NCBI GenBank assembly: GCA_947650285.1
Contig: CANTFL010000251.1
Span: 124,001-188,000 of the forward strand
Origin: Hyaloperonospora brassicae
Taxonomy: Eukaryota > Oomycota > Peronosporomycetes > Peronosporales > Peronosporaceae
Length of the DNA: 64,000 nucleotides
Direction: 5' to 3'
Part shown: positions 22,101-35,040 of the stretch, piece after piece
How positions within the stretch are numbered: position 1 is the stretch's first letter
Layout of the letters: every line of letters begins with the position of its first letter
Translations under genes and position numbers: made by a program
Notes under the pieces: model-generated
What the model was told of the DNA's origin: nothing
Databases searched by the model: none
The model's input: only the letters and a program-made list of their open reading frames with translations

Positions 22101-23911
22101 AAAATTTAAGCCGCAGCCCTTGCTGTCATATCAGCAAATCGCATCTATGTAAGCACGACTAGTAGCGAGAAGCAGAGTCGGTCGACTTGGGTTGCTATCT
22201 TACTTTGCGATGTGCTACCGCATGCGTGAGCTGGGTCTGACGAGGTGTGAGATCCAGCCAGTGTCCAAGCATGCAAGTCTCTTGTCTTTCATTATCGAGA
22301 ATCATTGTGTGTGGCGGATCAATTGCGTGAGAATATACGAGAGAACCGTCTATACTTGCACGATATCGTCCGGTACGTTTAAAAATGCAGATAGCATCTC
22401 GACACGTGCCGACCAAACTGCTTCCTTCTCGCAGAAGGCCATGCGTACGCAAAGAGGCAGGAAGTGGGCTACAAATGGTTTTACGAAGACCCGCGTATGC
22501 TGACAATGACAAGACCATCTTCTGATCCGACACCGTCGAAAGCTGGGAAAGTCCGTCAAACCACACCCCTCCCCGCCCGCGAAAACCACTCCAACACTGA
22601 TACATACAGTCGTGTTAATGTAGGGCACGAAGCACGAAGACGTTCTGGAGAAAGGTCTGTCTTTTGCGCTGTCTACATAAACAAGCGACACACAGGACAG
22701 CTCTTTGTTGTTATTACGACTGTCGTTTGTGTGCTTACGTCTGTGTAGAGATAACTCTGCAGACGCTTGGTCGGGTCTTCTGGAGAGACCGCATTGTTCT
22801 CCTCCTTTCTGATTTATTCTGCTGGCCTTGGGGGGGGGGGGGGGGGGGCAAAACATCGGGCGTCCCGGGATGCGGTATCCCGTTAGAGGCACGTGTGACC
22901 GACGACCGAGCCAGGATGCATTCAGGGGTCAGTAGAAACGCGTTGTAATGGCATAAAGGTACTCACCAACGCTTCAGGCAGTCCCACCGGCCATCTTGAC
23001 TTGTACCTGGCATGTACGCCAAGTACTGGATTGACCGAACAGCAACCTGCTTGCACTCATCGATCGGGTCGGCATACCAGCTTGATCGAACCGCTTGCAC
23101 GAGGTAAAAGCCAAGCTTCTTGTAGGTTCTCCAAAGTTTCTCGCAAAGACCACACGACGCTGTGACACCACAAGAAGCCAGCCAAATGGTCGTTCAGAAA
23201 CAGCGGAATGCGAGGTGCAAGCCAACACCGACAGCATCGAAAGGAAGCTAGCGCTGCATTGCAATGACCGACTGCAACGAAGTAGAACAATGTTGCGGAA
23301 CTGAACCGTACACTGTGAAGCAGGTCGCAATGACCACGTTAGGCAAAGTCGATGAACAAGCTATGGCTCCGTAAACACGGACCAAGAGCTCAATACGCTA
23401 CTCGATATAACGCACAATGCGCTTTGTTTCAGCCTCCCGCGTCTCACGGCTTATCGAGCTCTCGACTTTGCCGTCGAGACAAGACCATAGCGCAAGTGAC
23501 AACACCAAGTCACGGGCTCCTTATTGATTCGAAAGGTCCACCACTCGAAGAGCTAGACGTCAGTCACTACACAGCAGGTGCACAAGTTCAAGGCGAGCTA
23601 TGGTAACGTATCGCATTAAACCACTCGTACAACACAAGCAGCCCACGATCTCTATCATCGCCTCACGAACATCGCTTTTGGACGATCTCAAACATAATGT
23701 ACGACTGTCCGTGCAATTCGCACGAAGACCAAAGAAACCCGATCAAAAACGACCCTCGTTCTGGTCCTCTCAAACACAGCACCCAACCGGATGGCTACAC
23801 TCTGACAAGCGCGAGAGCTCGTCGCTCGTGAGGTGCACCACACCACATCCACCCGCGACTGGCCAGCAGGTCGCCAAGACATCTTCGACCTCTTCCTCGC
23901 ACGTCTGCTGC

Positions 23912-23942
<31 letters not shown>

Positions 23943-23984
23943 GATCCCCCGCTGCCTCTCCCCCTCTCTCACTGCCTACACGTC
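19101..23984. other. No intact gene; possible old Copia relic at 19.3-19.96 kb
   Basis: On the minus strand, 19955 to 19506 includes a VRFYNSIVHPEDYCKAMAHLL-like stretch (split here by a few bases of drift) resembling the Copia segment that precedes RNase H, followed at 19531-19274 by a weak RNase H-like region. This is a weak call. A perfect 10-bp palindrome with a 3-base spacer is at 20646-20668. A run of 19 G lies at 22830-22848. The last 600 bases before eIF3i are probably its promoter and 5' leader. Confidence 0.35.
23912..23941 (+). repeat. (CT)15 tract in the eIF3i 5' leader
   Basis: Uninterrupted CT dinucleotides, followed by further pyrimidine-rich sequence to about 23975, ending ten bases before the eIF3i start codon. 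It may lie within the transcript leader or core promoter. Confidence 0.85.
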
Positions 23985-24968
23985 ATGCGTCCGATCCTCC
24001 TCAAGGGCCACTCCCGGTCACTCACGATGATCAAGTACAACCGGGAGGGCGATTTGCTCTTTTCCTGTGCCAAGGACCACACGCCGAATCTCTGGTACAG
24101 TGACACGGGCGAGCGCCTGGGCACGTACGTGGGCCACTCGGGGGCGGTCTGGGCCTGTGACGTGAGCTACCACTCGGAGCGGCTCTTGACCGCTGCAGCC
24201 GACGCGAGTGTCAAGCTCTGGGACGTCCAGACCGGCGACGAGCTCTTCTCGTTCCCCCACTCGGGTCCAGCGCGCAGCGTCCAGTTCAGCACAGGCGACC
24301 GCTACTTTGTGTCGGTGGCCGACAAGTTCTCGGACCGTCCAGCAGCTGTGTATGTCTATGAGCTGGCCGATGACGTGAGCCAGCAGAGCGCAGAGCCTGT
24401 GCTGACGATCACGGATCACGGCCACGAAGGCCGTATCACGGGGGCGTACTGGATGCCGCTGAACAAGGCGATCTTGACCACGGGGGGAGACGGCACTGTG
24501 AAGCTGTTTGACCCCAAGACGGGTGCACTGCTTGAGAGCCACGACATCCACGTGGGCGAGATCACGAACTTGACGTTTAACAAGTCCAAGACGCTCGCGA
24601 TTACGTCGTCAAAGGATAACACGGCCAAGCTGCTCGACGTCGAGACGATGAAGGTGCTCAAGGTGTACGAGACGGACCGTCCCGTGAACTCGGCCGCCAT
24701 TTCGCCCATCAAAGAGCACGTGGTGCTCGGTGGCGGACAAGAAGCTATCAGTGTCACGACGACATCGGGTCGTGTTGGCAAGTTTGAAGCTCGTTTCTTC
24801 CACATGGTTTTCCAAGAGGAGTTTGGACGTGTGAAAGGCCACTTTGGACCGATCAACACGATTGCTTTCCACCCGAATGGCAAGAGCTACGCGTCTGGAG
24901 CGGAGGACGGATACGTGCGACTGCACCACTTTGACAACGACTACCTCAAGCTCGATGTCAAGAAGTAA
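23985..24968 (+). CDS. EIF3I: Translation initiation factor eIF3 subunit i (WD40 protein)
   Basis: A single-exon, 327-residue protein, the normal length for eIF3i (about 325). It is a WD40 beta-propeller: residues 1-8 (MRPILLKG) lead into repeats marked by GH...D...LW patterns, for example KGHSRSLTMIKY to TPNLWYSDTG, VGHSGAVWACDV to SVKLWDVQTG, HEGRITGAYW to TVKLFDPKTG, HVGEITNLTF to TAKLLDVETM, and KGHFGPINTIAFHPNG to YVRLHHFDNDYL at the C-terminus. eIF3i joins eIF3b and eIF3g in the eIF3 complex on the 40S ribosome during scanning. The start is the first Met of the propeller, in the usual family position, preceded by a long pyrimidine tract. Codon usage is strongly GC3-biased, typical of a highly expressed gene. 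A broken duplicate lies at 3807-4658. Confidence 0.97.
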   Translation: MRPILLKGHSRSLTMIKYNREGDLLFSCAKDHTPNLWYSDTGERLGTYVGHSGAVWACDVSYHSERLLTAAADASVKLWDVQTGDELFSFPHSGPARSVQFSTGDRYFVSVADKFSDRPAAVYVYELADDVSQQSAEPVLTITDHGHEGRITGAYWMPLNKAILTTGGDGTVKLFDPKTGALLESHDIHVGEITNLTFNKSKTLAITSSKDNTAKLLDVETMKVLKVYETDRPVNSAAISPIKEHVVLGGGQEAISVTTTSGRVGKFEARFFHMVFQEEFGRVKGHFGPINTIAFHPNGKSYASGAEDGYVRLHHFDNDYLKLDVKK

Positions 24969-27900
24969 GGAGGGCGGGCAGAAGAAGACGACAGGGTGGA
25001 CAGACGTGGCAGCTGAACAAGTCCGGTGCCACGTGCTCGACGCGACTCGCAGCTGTGTTGGTTTTTATCTCGAATGTCTCGTGGGTCGCACGCAGCACAA
25101 GGAGCTGCACGACAGACAGCGCTTACAGGATAAAAGTGTCCGTTTGCCATCGCAGGTAGTAGTGCCTTTGCAGTGAATGTAGTTGCCAATGGATGTGTCT
25201 GTTTGTTGAAGCCGCATGTCGGGTTCGGACGGCGAGCTGCTGATAGGGTGTGTCTTTCCAGATGTGCGACGTGGAGCGTCTACGGACACGCTGCACGTTT
25301 ACTGGATATACACTTTGCCCTCATAGAGCTCGCCCTTTTTCGACACGCACACGCTTTCATAATTTACGCGTCTCACTAGCCACGTTCCATGACACGGTCG
25401 CCTCAGCAAGCAGAATCATCGAGCAGAAACCCGCAGATACTACTGGGATCATGTTGGGAATCGGCACAGGACCAAACACCTACAGTGTACATATGAATGA
25501 TGATTAAAGTACCAAATGATGCATCGAAACGTCCTGCTCGACGCTCTTTCGCTGCTTCTAGACTGTGTATCTCCATCCTTTCTCGTCAAGGCTTTTCAAC
25601 CTTTGCTCTGCTTGTTCGCAGCTTTGATCGATCACTGATTGCCGTCCGAGTTCAGCGATGAGACCAGGTAAGTTGTTGTCTGCGCTACGACAGGAGATAT
25701 CTATCACATTCTGGACGCCGCAAGTACCCCAGATGTGCTTTCAGCATTACTGTGTCTCCGCTCACCATATGACCGCTGCATTTGATGCCGTATTGCAGCA
25801 TGACGACGTTCAACATGCTCGACAAATTCGGTCTTCGTCACCTGCTGGATCTATTGCTCATGGTACCACGTCGGCCGTATGACTGTATTCGTCAACACCA
25901 CAACAATCGCGATGCGTCTCTCCTGGTTTTTTGCTTCGTGGAGGACACGAAAAAACGTGGATCATGCGGCTGCGTGGACGTCTACATCCCTGATGCATTC
26001 CGACCTCACGTGCCTAGTTATCCCTATCCCACGGCAAAGTTTACCAAAAGTCGCTGTATCATCTACTCGAAGGCCTGACCATTTCATCCGCGCTTCTTTA
26101 CTGCCAAGTTTAGCTTTGTAAAAACGTCATGCGTTTTAATCACATGTATCTGTTTGTCAGTATCATTGTGACGGATATCACCGAATCGAGGTGATGAAAG
26201 CGCTGGCGTGCCCATCTTTTCGCATCCAGGTGCCCAGTATCGGACGCCGGAGGTGCTGCTCGACTTAGATAGTGAAGAGCGACTGTTGACAGAAGCAAAT
26301 CAAATAACCGTAAGTTTCGCTTGTGTTGTTGCGTATTCGCGCGCATCGCTGTACACGGTCTGTAAGCGCAATCAAGCTAATTGCAGTTCTATGTACGATA
26401 GAGTCGTGCAACTCGGAGACTTCGTCCCGTTTCCCATCGATCTCAGCACAGTTCCTGCACGCCAGCCAAGTATATTCGCAGAAGCAGCAATGTCCACACA
26501 ATTCTTGCTGCAAATTGGGCCTTCGATCTCTTGCTGTGTTGTGTGAACTGCTGCAAAGGCCCTTGAGAGTGTCGCTCTTCTTCCACGCATGGAAAGGACA
26601 TCGAACAGGACATCTTCCAAGTCACCAAAGACTGTCCGTTCGTTACCTCCATCGACACGATTTGGCGCTATAGAAAGCTTGTTGGATCGCTCTGCGGTCT
26701 CGCCACCACTTGCAAACCGCCATCCAGACGCCATTCAAGCATCCGATAGCGCTTCGCAGCTGTCATTGGAATGCTTCCACACTCGTTAGCGATCCATTCA
26801 CTTACCTCCTCATTTCGTATCAAAGATCCTTCGTGACTCAACGCCAACTTGACCAGAGGCACAAAGACACAGAGTAGAATGAATGGCCGTCCTTTTCAGC
26901 GATTTCGATAGACCTTCGTGCTTTCCTCGATAAGCCTTTTGCGTCAGCGACATGAGAATTGTGAATTTGTTTCGTTTTGTCTGTTGTAACTACGAAATTC
27001 GTATCCCCTGCCTAAAACGGATAAGAGGTGAGACTTCGCTTCCAATATGTAAATTGTCTGTTTGGTCCTGTGACACCTCCTCACGGGTACCAGTATCTGC
27101 GACATGCGCGAATCCGCTCGGCAATTCTTTTTGCTCGAGGTGAAAGCGTCGTGGAAGGGTGGTTAGTTTATCACGATAGTATGTGTGTTACAATTGACTG
27201 CAGCTTCAACCATGAATTGGTTTCATTTACCTGGCCTCTTGGCTTAAGTGACCCGGCGCGTGTCACTATCGATCTGTGGTGTGCTTGTTGGCTACATCGT
27301 TTCCAAAAGCAGGTAATGCAGAATCTAACTATAATGCGTGCCACGCATAGTATACAATGTCCGATTTCGCTGTGCACTCACTGCGCTCCATGATGTTTTT
27401 CAGATTCAAGCTGCCATCAGCCACGCTGCAATCAGTGTGCGGATTGCGCAGTCACGTTTCGTCTAGCGTTTCGCAACGAACCTGCAAGCAATTAACGACT
27501 ATAATCCTCGATAAGATTTTACTGACGTTTGCGTGAATACAAATAACTGGCGGAACAACGCATGTCCAGCAGTGTATCTCTGCTGGACCCATGCAAGAGC
27601 ATTGCTTGACGAAGTACGTAACACGCGCTCCAAAGATCATACAATATTAACTCGACTACGCCGGGAAAAAGAATAGCTAGCTCGAGCAGCGGGGTGCCTG
27701 AAGAATGTTCTCTTTGGTCATTAGAGATCTCCAGAAGTATCTCAATGTACCTACCTTCGACAAGAGTAAAGATTGTTCTGTAGTAATAAAGTTAGTAGAA
27801 CGAAGAGAGTTGATGGTAAAGCACCATGACGAAGATCTTGCTTCCTCGTCTGGATTGACCAAGACTCATGTTCAGCTTCCTCAATAAGATAGTAAATTGA

Positions 27901-30879
27901 TCTCGATGATACCATTGGAGCGTCACAATGATATGTATGCTGTGACGGTAGCTCTTGACATGTTACGCATGTGGCAAGTGGTGAGACTTAAGTCGTCGAG
28001 GCTCATCCATTTATCTTCAATTGTCGTTAGGTTGTACAGAATTGGCAGCACTGTGTCCAACACATTTTATGCTGCCATGCGCGATATTCTGAGCTAGTGT
28101 AAAATTTCTGGAATCCAACCAGCAAAAGCATGGCATCTTTGCTCATTCGAGCGTATCCGACTACTCAATTGTATGTATGTATTACCAATGCTCTCATCCG
28201 CCACTTGCAAGTACGCGATGCGGCAGCACATATTTCGGACATCGTTGTCCACTTCGCCACGGTACATAGCCAAACTTCGAACTGATAAACGCTCGTCCAG
28301 TCGTATCCGTTGCCATCGCTATAAAGTCGCACACATTTGATGCGATGGCTTTCATGCTCGTCTGGGCTCTCCCACAAATTGTCGGCCGTCGAAAAAGACT
28401 CAGGTGTCGTGGCGGCTATGTGCGTCTTGCTGTGTGTCGTTGCGGTGTACCTGAAGATCTTGACGATCCCGATGGTCAGTTCGGCAGTTTTCTCGCCGAG
28501 TCTTGCGACGTACTTCTGGTATCGAGACATCCCATTCAAGCCGTACATTTGCAGGGCATCACTACTATCCTTTGCACCAGGAATCGCTCCTGCAGCTTAT
28601 GCCCACTTAATCGTGCTGCTTGCCTTTCCTAATTACTCCATTTATGCCAGTGAGCTGATAGCCTGTACACCCTCGCACCATGCACAGCGTCGGGTGATCA
28701 AGTTCAGTATGTCGTCATGTTTGTAGCCGAGAAAGAGGCGCTCGGGCTTTTGACTGCCAGAGCCTCCTCTCTACTACCAAACTGTGCTCTTCGAGTTTAG
28801 TACGAGCGCAAGTCGAATCCTGTGTATCTATCTTACCGAGCTAAGCCTGTCCTCGTCGTCTGGTGGAATCGTAAGCAATCACAATGCAAGCACAGTTCAC
28901 TGAGACGGCTTCACTTTTTTCAGGTCTTTTCCGAGTGCCGTCAGTAGCGTCCTTGAGGTGCCTCGCTCGGCCCAGTGCGAATGGCCACACCGACCGGCTT
29001 GCAAGTTGCTGGCTTTATCCATCGTATAGATGCATGGTTGGATACGTCATCGGAAGTCATAAAGCTAGGATTGATGGACAATCATACGTTGCGATTCGGC
29101 CGAGCTGGCAAATGTTCAGTTTTGAGCACCTGATCTCCCTCTCGGTATCGTCGGAACCCATGCAGCAGACAGATGATAAGGGGAGTCGTCAGGTCTTGTT
29201 GGTCAGTCAAACTACCCACAACCTTCCTTTCTATCTACGCTACCCATTTGACCGCTACACAATACCTCGCCTAGGGAGTCTCTGCCGCCCGCGACGCTTG
29301 TCTGGGTAGTATTGCATGAGAGTCTACAGAACACGGCGCTCAATTCGTTACTTGGACTAGAACTGATTCGCACATGAAGTGCTCGGCAAGGAAAGACTTA
29401 CTAACCCACATTCACATAAGCATCTATACCACGCCAAGCGCCTCTGCCGGTACTATCCTCCTCAAACACCATGTCTGCGTCTTTGGCACGTTCACTTTTG
29501 CTTTGTCTCACATACGAGCACTTCTGTCCATTCGTGTCCCCACTTCAACATGTTGACGTCACCTTATCAATCCTCGCACGTACCTGGCGTCGGCCTGACA
29601 GGCTTGTTGTTGCATTGGCATCCCGCCGCTGGAAAGAGCAGCATCACTTAATTAATAGCAACCCACGAGTTAGATCAGCCTATCGGCCACTACTGCTACC
29701 TTGGTCTGATGAGTGTTTTTCTGGGTCAACTTCAGAACTCGTTTTGTCTTCTTCATTCTTCGTCAGTGAACAAAGAACGTGTCTTACCCTGAGACGTCAT
29801 ATCATTCTTCGCGACCCTATGAGTGAATGAGGGTTACCCGCCTACCCGAGATCACAGCGCGAACAACCCATCTTCTCTTCGATTTTGCCACCCTCCTATC
29901 TTCGACGGAGCAAGAGCTGTCAACACGGACACTTACATCTTGCACACATATTTCCACTCCATCGCCGATTCAGATGAGTTGTTTCACTCGTCATATCTCC
30001 CTCGTCTACAATGTACCAGTCATTCGTGACGAAGTTGTTGCATATTGTCGACTCTGAAAAGCTCCCTTTCACGTCGCGTCCACGTGGATGATGGTCGCTC
30101 TTACCGAGTTGAAGCTGTGCATGACGATTTCCGACTACGCTGAAGTTGCACGCTCGCGTTTGTACATTTTGGCCATCTTTTTCTACTTTGTCTCACGACA
30201 GCTTCTGCTACAACTACCCGCTATAAAAAACGGATCGCGGCGCCAGTAGTAATACGTTGACTCACACAATCTTTGTCCAGTTCAGATTCCACGAATAAAC
30301 ACGCACAACAGTTCGCCAAGTGATTCAACTCAGCTGGGATGATGCGTAGAGATACATCCTCTTGACAATCCGCCCGGGCCCAGTACTTGTTCGTGCCTCG
30401 TAAAGACAAAAATGGGTATAAACTGAGAGCACGAAGAAGCCACAGAATACGCCAACGCTGCATGCGTATCCTAGCGCTCGATGTTGCATACCTCGGGGTG
30501 CTGGGGCTGTCCTCCATTTAGCAATCGTATCCTTCTGGACCGATCGCAGTGCAACGATCGCGCTTCGTATTGGCCATGTTGACCCCAAAGTTTGGTCATT
30601 CGTCTTAGCTTCGATTCGTTACTGTCCATTAAAGCTCGCAAGCTCTCAGCCAAAACAACAACAACAACAACAAACATCTACCGACTTGGAGACTTTCCGC
30701 GTGACGCGCTGCAGAGGTTTCGTCAGCCAACAAACAGACATTTCCGACTCGAAGAACAGCGATTGGGGGCGTCTAAATTGATGTATTCGCACCTTAAAAA
30801 CCAGACACAACCTACCCCTACCGTCACGCCTGACTATTCCACCACCGCTTCTTATTTTCCATTCGGGCCTCGGATAGAA
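24969..30879. other. No supported gene
   Basis: Nearly 6 kb with only short open frames on both strands. Several frames near 28.2-28.6 and 28.9-29.8 kb have mildly coding-like composition but no domain and no intact structure. The last ~250 bases before 30880 include a short (CAA)n run (30655-30675) and are likely leader or promoter of the next gene. Confidence 0.5.
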
Positions 30880-33225
30880 ATGCCCGCGACCCCCGCGATA
30901 GAAACGGCCCCAGCCGAAGTGGACGAGCGCACGACGGCCCTGTGGCGCGAGCTCGCGGACAACAGCGTCGAGTGCGAGCTGTGCAACGAGCCGTACGACG
31001 ACGACGACGACAGCGCGGGCCACATTCCGCGTCTCTTGATCTGCGGCCACACGTACTGCCAGGTAGAACCGCGCGGCCGTGGCGACGTGACCCGTTTCGC
31101 TCGTTTCTAACTAGCCCTACCGCTGTGCATTCTGATTCGCTAGAGCTGCTTGGATGGCTGGGCCGTAGCTGGGGAGCAGCCGGCGGAAGCGCTGCACGCA
31201 GAAGCGGCAGTTAAGTGCCCGACGTGTCGCCGCGTGACGCCTTTGAACCGGTCAATCGGCGCCCGAGCGCTGCCGAAGAACTATGAGCTCGTGCGCGCCC
31301 GTCAGGAGATGGAAGTGCGTTCGCAGCTCCACTTGTGTCGGCTCAAAGAGGAGTGGGCGAGTCAAGTGAAGGAGAAGGAGCTCTTGGCGCGCGAAGCGCA
31401 GGAACACGCGCGCACGGCGCAGCGAGAGAGTGTGCAGGCGTCCCAGCGTGCCATGTTTCTGGCCAAGCAAGTGCAGATCAACGAGCAAGAGAAGAAGGAG
31501 GCACAGGATCTGGCCGAAGAAGCGCGACACCGGGCTCTTGTAGCATCGCAGCAAGCCGCCGTGCTCCAGACCGAGACGGAGACGCTGAAGCGCCAGCTCG
31601 AGGTTGATGCCGCGCAGCTCGCCCGCATGCAGCACGATGCTTCGAGTGCTGCAGCTGTGGCGAAAGAGTTGGCGTCGAAAGCGGAGCAGCTGCAGCAGCA
31701 AGTCGACTGTGTCCGTGCTCAGCTGTCGCTGCACGCTGGTCGACACGACCCTGGGAAGTTGGTCGTGCTCGTGTGTGAACCAACGACGGTGGGCTCGTGG
31801 TTGTTGCCGTATACGAGATACGCTGTGATCTGCATTGCTAGCGATACGGCGAAGGGCGGCCAATCCATTGATCCGTACCAGGCTGCCAAGACGTGGACAC
31901 GCCTTCGTCAAGTGGAAGAACCCAGCTCGTCAGTCAAGGTGTATCGCCGATACAGCGATTTTGTCTGGCTGCATCGCGAGTTGCAGCGTCAGTTCCCGTT
32001 TCGACTGGTACCCTGCTTGCCAGGAAAGCAGCTTTTCTTCAACAAAGATAAGGAGTTTGTCGGTGAGCGCATGCGCCTGCTGCAAGCGTTTCTGCGCGGT
32101 GTGCTCCGGCAACCGACTTTCGCCGTGACAGAAGAAGTGCGTGCTTTCTTGCTGTCGACGACGGAAGAGCTTGAAAGTCTCAGGCGTGCTACGTCGACCT
32201 ATTACGGCGGACTAGATGGCGACGACCTGCTGTCTCTAGACGAATATTCACCTTGCGACGACGCGGAGTCCCGAAGTTCATCTTCCCCACGAGCAAGCTG
32301 TCCTCCGTCAGCATCAAGCAACACTGGACTGAGCACCTACGGCAGCAGCTGGAGTGCATGGAGTGCCGTATCGGCCCTCACTTCAAGCGCTGCAAAGCTA
32401 GTCACTACAACAGGCACGGCACTCACGGGTATGGGTTTACAAACTGGTCCAGTAGGTCTCCCCGTTGACGCAGGGCTCGAGTTGTCGAGGAGTTTCGTCG
32501 ATGCAGAAGAAGAAGAAGACGCTGCGAGTCGCTTGTGCCTTGAGCGCCGTCGGAAATACATTGATGTGGCCAGGTCGTACCAGTCGACCGCGAAAAAAGG
32601 AAGTCAATTGTCCCGGGCCTCGCGGCAGCAGTCGCACCATTTACACCGCATGTGCGAACTACTGCATGACATGAACCAGCTGGATCAAGGTCATGCACGG
32701 CGCCGTCGGGAGCGACTCGCAGCATCGAAGGATGCAAGAACGTTTCAGGATGACGAAGATGACGATATGGAGACGCGGGTATTTGACGAACGAGCATCCG
32801 ATGTCTTTAGCGCCATCTCTTTGAACACAAAGAACGATGCGGACTGCATGGAGTACGCACTGTTGGAGATCATGCGGATGCAGACGCTGGAGCTGGGCGG
32901 CATCGAGGATGCGTTTGCGCGCGTGCGCCGCCGTGAGGAGGCGGTGCAAATGCAGCAGCTATCGACCGCTCCATCCAGTAGTCCTACAACAGCCACCCTC
33001 TCGAGTGACAGCGGAGCTTCGCTATCTGCATTGGTCTTGAAGCGCGAAGAGCTGGCGACACACAGACGCGAACTGAACGAAAAGGTTGCAGGCTTGGATC
33101 CCAGTCGCTCGCTTCTTGTGCTGGACGTGCTTCGTAAAAACGCTGGTGAGATGCACAAGCTTGCAAAGACGAAACGCAAATTGTTCCAGGCCTCGCAGCA
33201 GCAACTGATTGGTGTGAGGCGCTAG
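30880..33225 (+). CDS. RING finger, coiled-coil, PX-domain protein
   Basis: Two exons, 30880-31062 and 31144-33225, with an 81-bp GT-AG intron; 754 residues. The intron splits the RING between its fifth zinc ligand region and the next Cys; splicing gives the canonical C3HC4 series: CELC (33-36), CGHTYC (55-60), SCLDGW (62-67), CPTC (86-89). Residues about 110-260 are a long Glu/Gln/Ala-rich coiled coil. Residues about 268-400 are a PX domain with the RRYSDF motif at 329-334 and a PCLPGK loop, the hallmark of phosphoinositide-binding PX folds. After a Ser-rich linker, the C-terminus (about 540-750) is helical and Arg/Glu-rich, like the BAR-type tail of sorting nexins. It is likely a membrane-recruited ubiquitin ligase; this is inference. 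Upstream in-frame Met codons exist (30592, 30781); 30880 was chosen because conserved sequence starts just after it. Confidence 0.8.
31063..31143 (+). other. Intron of the RING-PX gene
   Basis: GTAGAA donor after TACTGCCAG and a TCGCTAG acceptor. The frame is preserved (exon 1 is 61 codons) and the join completes the RING zinc ligands, which decides the splice sites. Confidence 0.85.
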
Positions 33226-34527
33226 GCGTGTGCCTGGCAACGGCGATGGCGCGTTAGAAGGAGCGGATCGAAGAATGATGGGGTTGTATCAGTACATGGC
33301 GTGTGATTGTGCATACGATGCGTTCCTCTCTTTTGCAGTCTTCTCGTGGCGGTGTTCGAGCACGGCCGTGCTTGGATGTCTGCTTAAGACGGCAGGTCCA
33401 TTGGCAGCGAACGAAGCAATGTGGGCAAGCTGCCACGCTTTCGATAGCGTCACGTCCACCAGTCTCTCTGTTTCTACATGCTCTAAGCGCACGACGAAAG
33501 AGCTGTAGCCGAGCACTAACACAGCCACTGCACCAGCCAACAGGTCAACGACGTTTGGAAAACCTTGCAGCATACACCTTGCCAAGTCGCACTATCCGCA
33601 AAGTGGCGGCACTGTCAAATCCGACGCCAAAGCGCATCCACAACAGCTCGTGACTTGCACCAGCAGCTGGTGAAGCCAACTGCAAAACATGGCAAGTCGC
33701 ATTCGCAGCTGCAGTTGCGTCAAGTGAACACGCAGCGCAACGCAACAGCACTGATGCTGTGATTGCCTCGCACAGCATCGCCTGCCAATCTGTGGTCAAG
33801 CTGCGCATCAATACTGCATCAGCTACGTACGTTAGCGCATTGACCGGTGCAAGTGACCAACAGGTCCATTGTCGTTTGTCGGACAAGCAGCAACGACGAA
33901 AGGCACACGCCGAGTTGAGGTACGTACATGTACCCTTTGGCCAGATCAGAAGGTCCTGTCTCTCGTCACGTGCGGATAAGATCACACTTTGTCGCAGGGG
34001 CAGATCGCTGGAATAAGGTCTCGCAGGGGAGACGAGGCTCCTCCCTCCCCCTGTCTTGTCTTGTCTCTGTCCGTTCCACGGCCTAGCGACCGCAAGAGTC
34101 GCGACAGGATGGTCGTTCGCAGAACAAGCGCCGAAGCTTCTGCAGAGACAAGTCTCGTGCAGAGAACGCGCGACGTAGGACTTGCTCCATCGAAAGGCAC
34201 TGCGCTTGTTCGGCCCGCGCCAGAGTGAAGACACCGACCGACACGTGTGCCACTCGCTCTGCAACAACGACCCGGGGGCTCGAGTTTGGGATGGGCCCTG
34301 ATCTGACCTGCTCGGCAGAAGGTCCACCCTTTCTCGCAGGGCTCGTCATACACATACACACACAAGGGAAAGAATGCGAGAGTGAGCGAAAGAGAGAGAG
34401 AGAGAGAGCTGCAGAACGTGGGGCACGTATACACATACTGACTTGAAAATACACACAAGGGATCAAGCTCTTGAGGGTATAGCTGACAGTCGGCAGTACA
34501 CTTGCTGTCCACTCATGGGCGCGAGGG

Positions 34528-34561
<34 letters not shown>

Positions 34562-34959
34562 GACTGACAAGTGGGTACGAATGCAAAGACACGAGCATTG
34601 CGTGTGCGAGCGATTGGAATGTGCGTGTGCGTGTGGTACCGCGCGACCAGTCGTTGTCTCACTTGACCGTGTCTGTCTGTCTGTCTGTCTGTCCAGCTTG
34701 AAGTGAAGCGCCGGCCCGTCTGTCGTCTGACACAAAAGGCTTCCGCGCCCCCGCACGCACGTACTGTAGCACTGTAGTAGTCGTATCTATCCAATCGATG
34801 CCTCTCATTGGCTGAAACCGTTGACCGCTCGTCCACCGTTGCGGCCGCGCGGGCGTCGCCCTGTCGTGACACCAAATTGGCCCGTCGCTTGTCGCCGCCA
34901 CAGAAGAGAGCAGGACAGAGTAGAAACGAGACAGCATCAAGCACGCCCGACTGTCTGCC

Positions 34960-34992
<33 letters not shown>

Positions 34993-35040
34993 CGCGCCCA
35001 CTGCTGACGGACGACGGCGGGCGGCAGTCAGTCAAACGCA
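33226..35040. other. Intergenic region with microsatellites
   Basis: No supported gene. It contains (GA)n at about 34392-34409, (TC)n at about 34531-34560, (TGTC)n at about 34670-34693 and again at 34951-34992. Long minus-strand open frames here are largely produced by these simple repeats. The last 50 bases before 35041 are the leader of the next gene. Confidence 0.6.
34951..34992 (+). repeat. (CTGT)n microsatellite
   Basis: About nine CTGT/GTCT units just upstream of the 35041 start codon, probably within the promoter or leader. Confidence 0.85.

Noticed and set aside
22830..22848. Run of 19 G residues
   Set aside because: Could be real or a sequencing or assembly artefact; nothing nearby gives it a function.
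33289..34327. Minus-strand open frames convergent with the RING-PX gene, one with a possible membrane helix (VVDLLAGAVAVLVLGY)
   Set aside because: The two frames overlap in different phases with no convincing splice sites joining them, no domain is recognised, and part of the longer one is produced by microsatellite sequence. A small membrane-protein gene remains possible.
34463..35001. Open frames across the (CT)n, (GA)n and (TGTC)n repeats
   Set aside because: The translations are mostly simple dipeptide repeats (RE, SL, TD), an artefact of microsatellites.
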